Below, piece after piece: positions 6,012 through 6,484 of a stretch of 6,484 nucleotides of DNA (position 1 is its first letter; every line of letters begins with the position of its first letter). The stretch comes from Bacteroidota bacterium (GTDB lineage Bacteria > Bacteroidota > Bacteroidia > Bacteroidales > UBA932), in contig JAGDMC010000084.1 in assembly GCA_017860395.1 (NCBI GenBank), positions 1 through 6,484 of the forward strand, written 5' to 3'. The notes below the pieces were generated by a model that worked only from the letters and a program-made list of their open reading frames with translations, was not told where the DNA came from and ran no database searches. Both the position numbers and the translations under genes were made by a program.

Positions 6012-6484
6012 TTACTTAACAAATTCATTATCCATTTTTTTGTCGAACAGAGGGATGGTAAACATAAAATCGCTACCCTTTCCCGGTTCGCTCACTGCCC
6101 ATATTTTTCCGCCGTGTTTATCAACAAACTCCTTGCATAAAACAAGTCCAAGCCCAGTCCCGTCCTCGTTTTCAGTTCCTTTAGTGGTGAACTGTTCGGA
6201 CAGTTGCCACAAACGGCTTAAGTTTTTTTCGGAAATTCCAATGCCTTTGTCTGAAACAGATATCCTGGCAAATTCGTTTTCCTTATCAACTTGTACTTTG
6301 ACATCACTCCCTCTTGGAGAGAACTTAATCGCATTGGAAATTAAATTCCGGAGTATTGTCTTTAGCATATTTGAATCGGCATACAAAGCAGTATCAGGAG
6401 AATCATCAAATTTAATGGAAATTGATTTTTTTGCAGCAACATTTTCGAGATTTGATTGAATTTCATCAAAAATATTGTTGATTA
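6012..6484 (-). CDS. Histidine kinase, C-terminal ATP-binding domain, 5' end cut by the window edge
   Basis: The minus-strand frame is open from the right edge to a TAA at 6014-6012, giving 156 complete codons with no start inside. An apparent TTG start at 6386 is internal, because 32 good kinase residues precede it: INNIFDEIQSNLE and AAKKSISIKFDD, the usual entry to the HATPase domain. The N-box is LRNLISNAIKFS, G1 is SDKGIGIS and G2 is GTGLGLVLCKEFVDKHGG, followed by a normal domain end (GSDFMFTIPLF) and a short charged tail. The dimerisation and phospho-accepting histidine region, and any sensor domain, lie beyond the window. There is no receiver at its C-terminus, so it is a plain kinase at this end. 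It precedes the hybrid kinase by 19 nt on the same strand, which suggests co-transcription and possible phosphate transfer to the hybrid's N-terminal receiver (inference). Confidence 0.9.
   Translation of the reverse strand, partial: INNIFDEIQSNLENVAAKKSISIKFDDSPDTALYADSNMLKTILRNLISNAIKFSPRGSDVKVQVDKENEFARISVSDKGIGISEKNLSRLWQLSEQFTTKGTENEDGTGLGLVLCKEFVDKHGGKIWAVSEPGKGSDFMFTIPLFDKKMDNEFVK

Noticed and set aside
6384..6386. TTG at 6386 as the start of a short 124-residue kinase-domain protein
   Set aside because: The frame stays open to the window edge and the 32 residues before it are typical HATPase sequence, so this is an internal codon of a longer gene.

Overview
The window looks like chromosomal DNA of a moderately AT-rich bacterium of the Bacteroidota / Ignavibacteriota (FCB) type. 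Three things suggest this: Bacteroidota-style -7 promoter boxes (TAnnTTTG) upstream of genes, AT-rich leaders without clear Shine-Dalgarno sites, and many PAS-containing and hybrid histidine kinases. The phylum is an inference. No marker gene, rRNA or tRNA is present to fix it.

Layout, left to right. (1) 1-185, minus strand: the N-terminal 61 codons of an exported creatininase-family protein, cut by the window edge. (2) 186-286: an AT-rich divergent regulatory region. It holds a 9-bp inverted repeat whose two arms each read TAAATTTG outward, giving two overlapping divergent promoters, plus a separate ATGTG/CACAT dyad. (3) 287-1456, plus: a 12-helix major facilitator transporter. (4) 1549-2886, plus: a membrane-bound PAS sensor histidine kinase with a 30-bp nested palindrome abutting its ATG. 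(5) 2970-4034, plus: an FMN-dependent nitronate monooxygenase/FabK-like enzyme with a four-cysteine C-terminal motif and a -7 box 15 nt before the ATG. (6) 4037-5992, minus: a soluble hybrid kinase, REC-PAS-HisKA-HATPase-REC, convergent with the flavoenzyme and separated from it by only 2 nt. (7) 6012-6484, minus: the C-terminal kinase domain of another histidine kinase, running off the right edge and probably co-transcribed with the hybrid kinase.

How the genes work together: the right end is a signalling locus of two kinases in one apparent operon. The leading receiver domain of the hybrid could accept phosphate from the upstream kinase (inference). The kinase at 1549 has no response regulator beside it and is an orphan in this window. 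The transporter and creatininase homologue share a divergent control region and could be co-regulated, but no substrate can be named. No mobile element, CRISPR array, RNA gene or defence system is visible. No intergenic stretch exceeds about 100 bases. I see no clearly new multi-gene system; the least ordinary signals are the three intergenic dyads.
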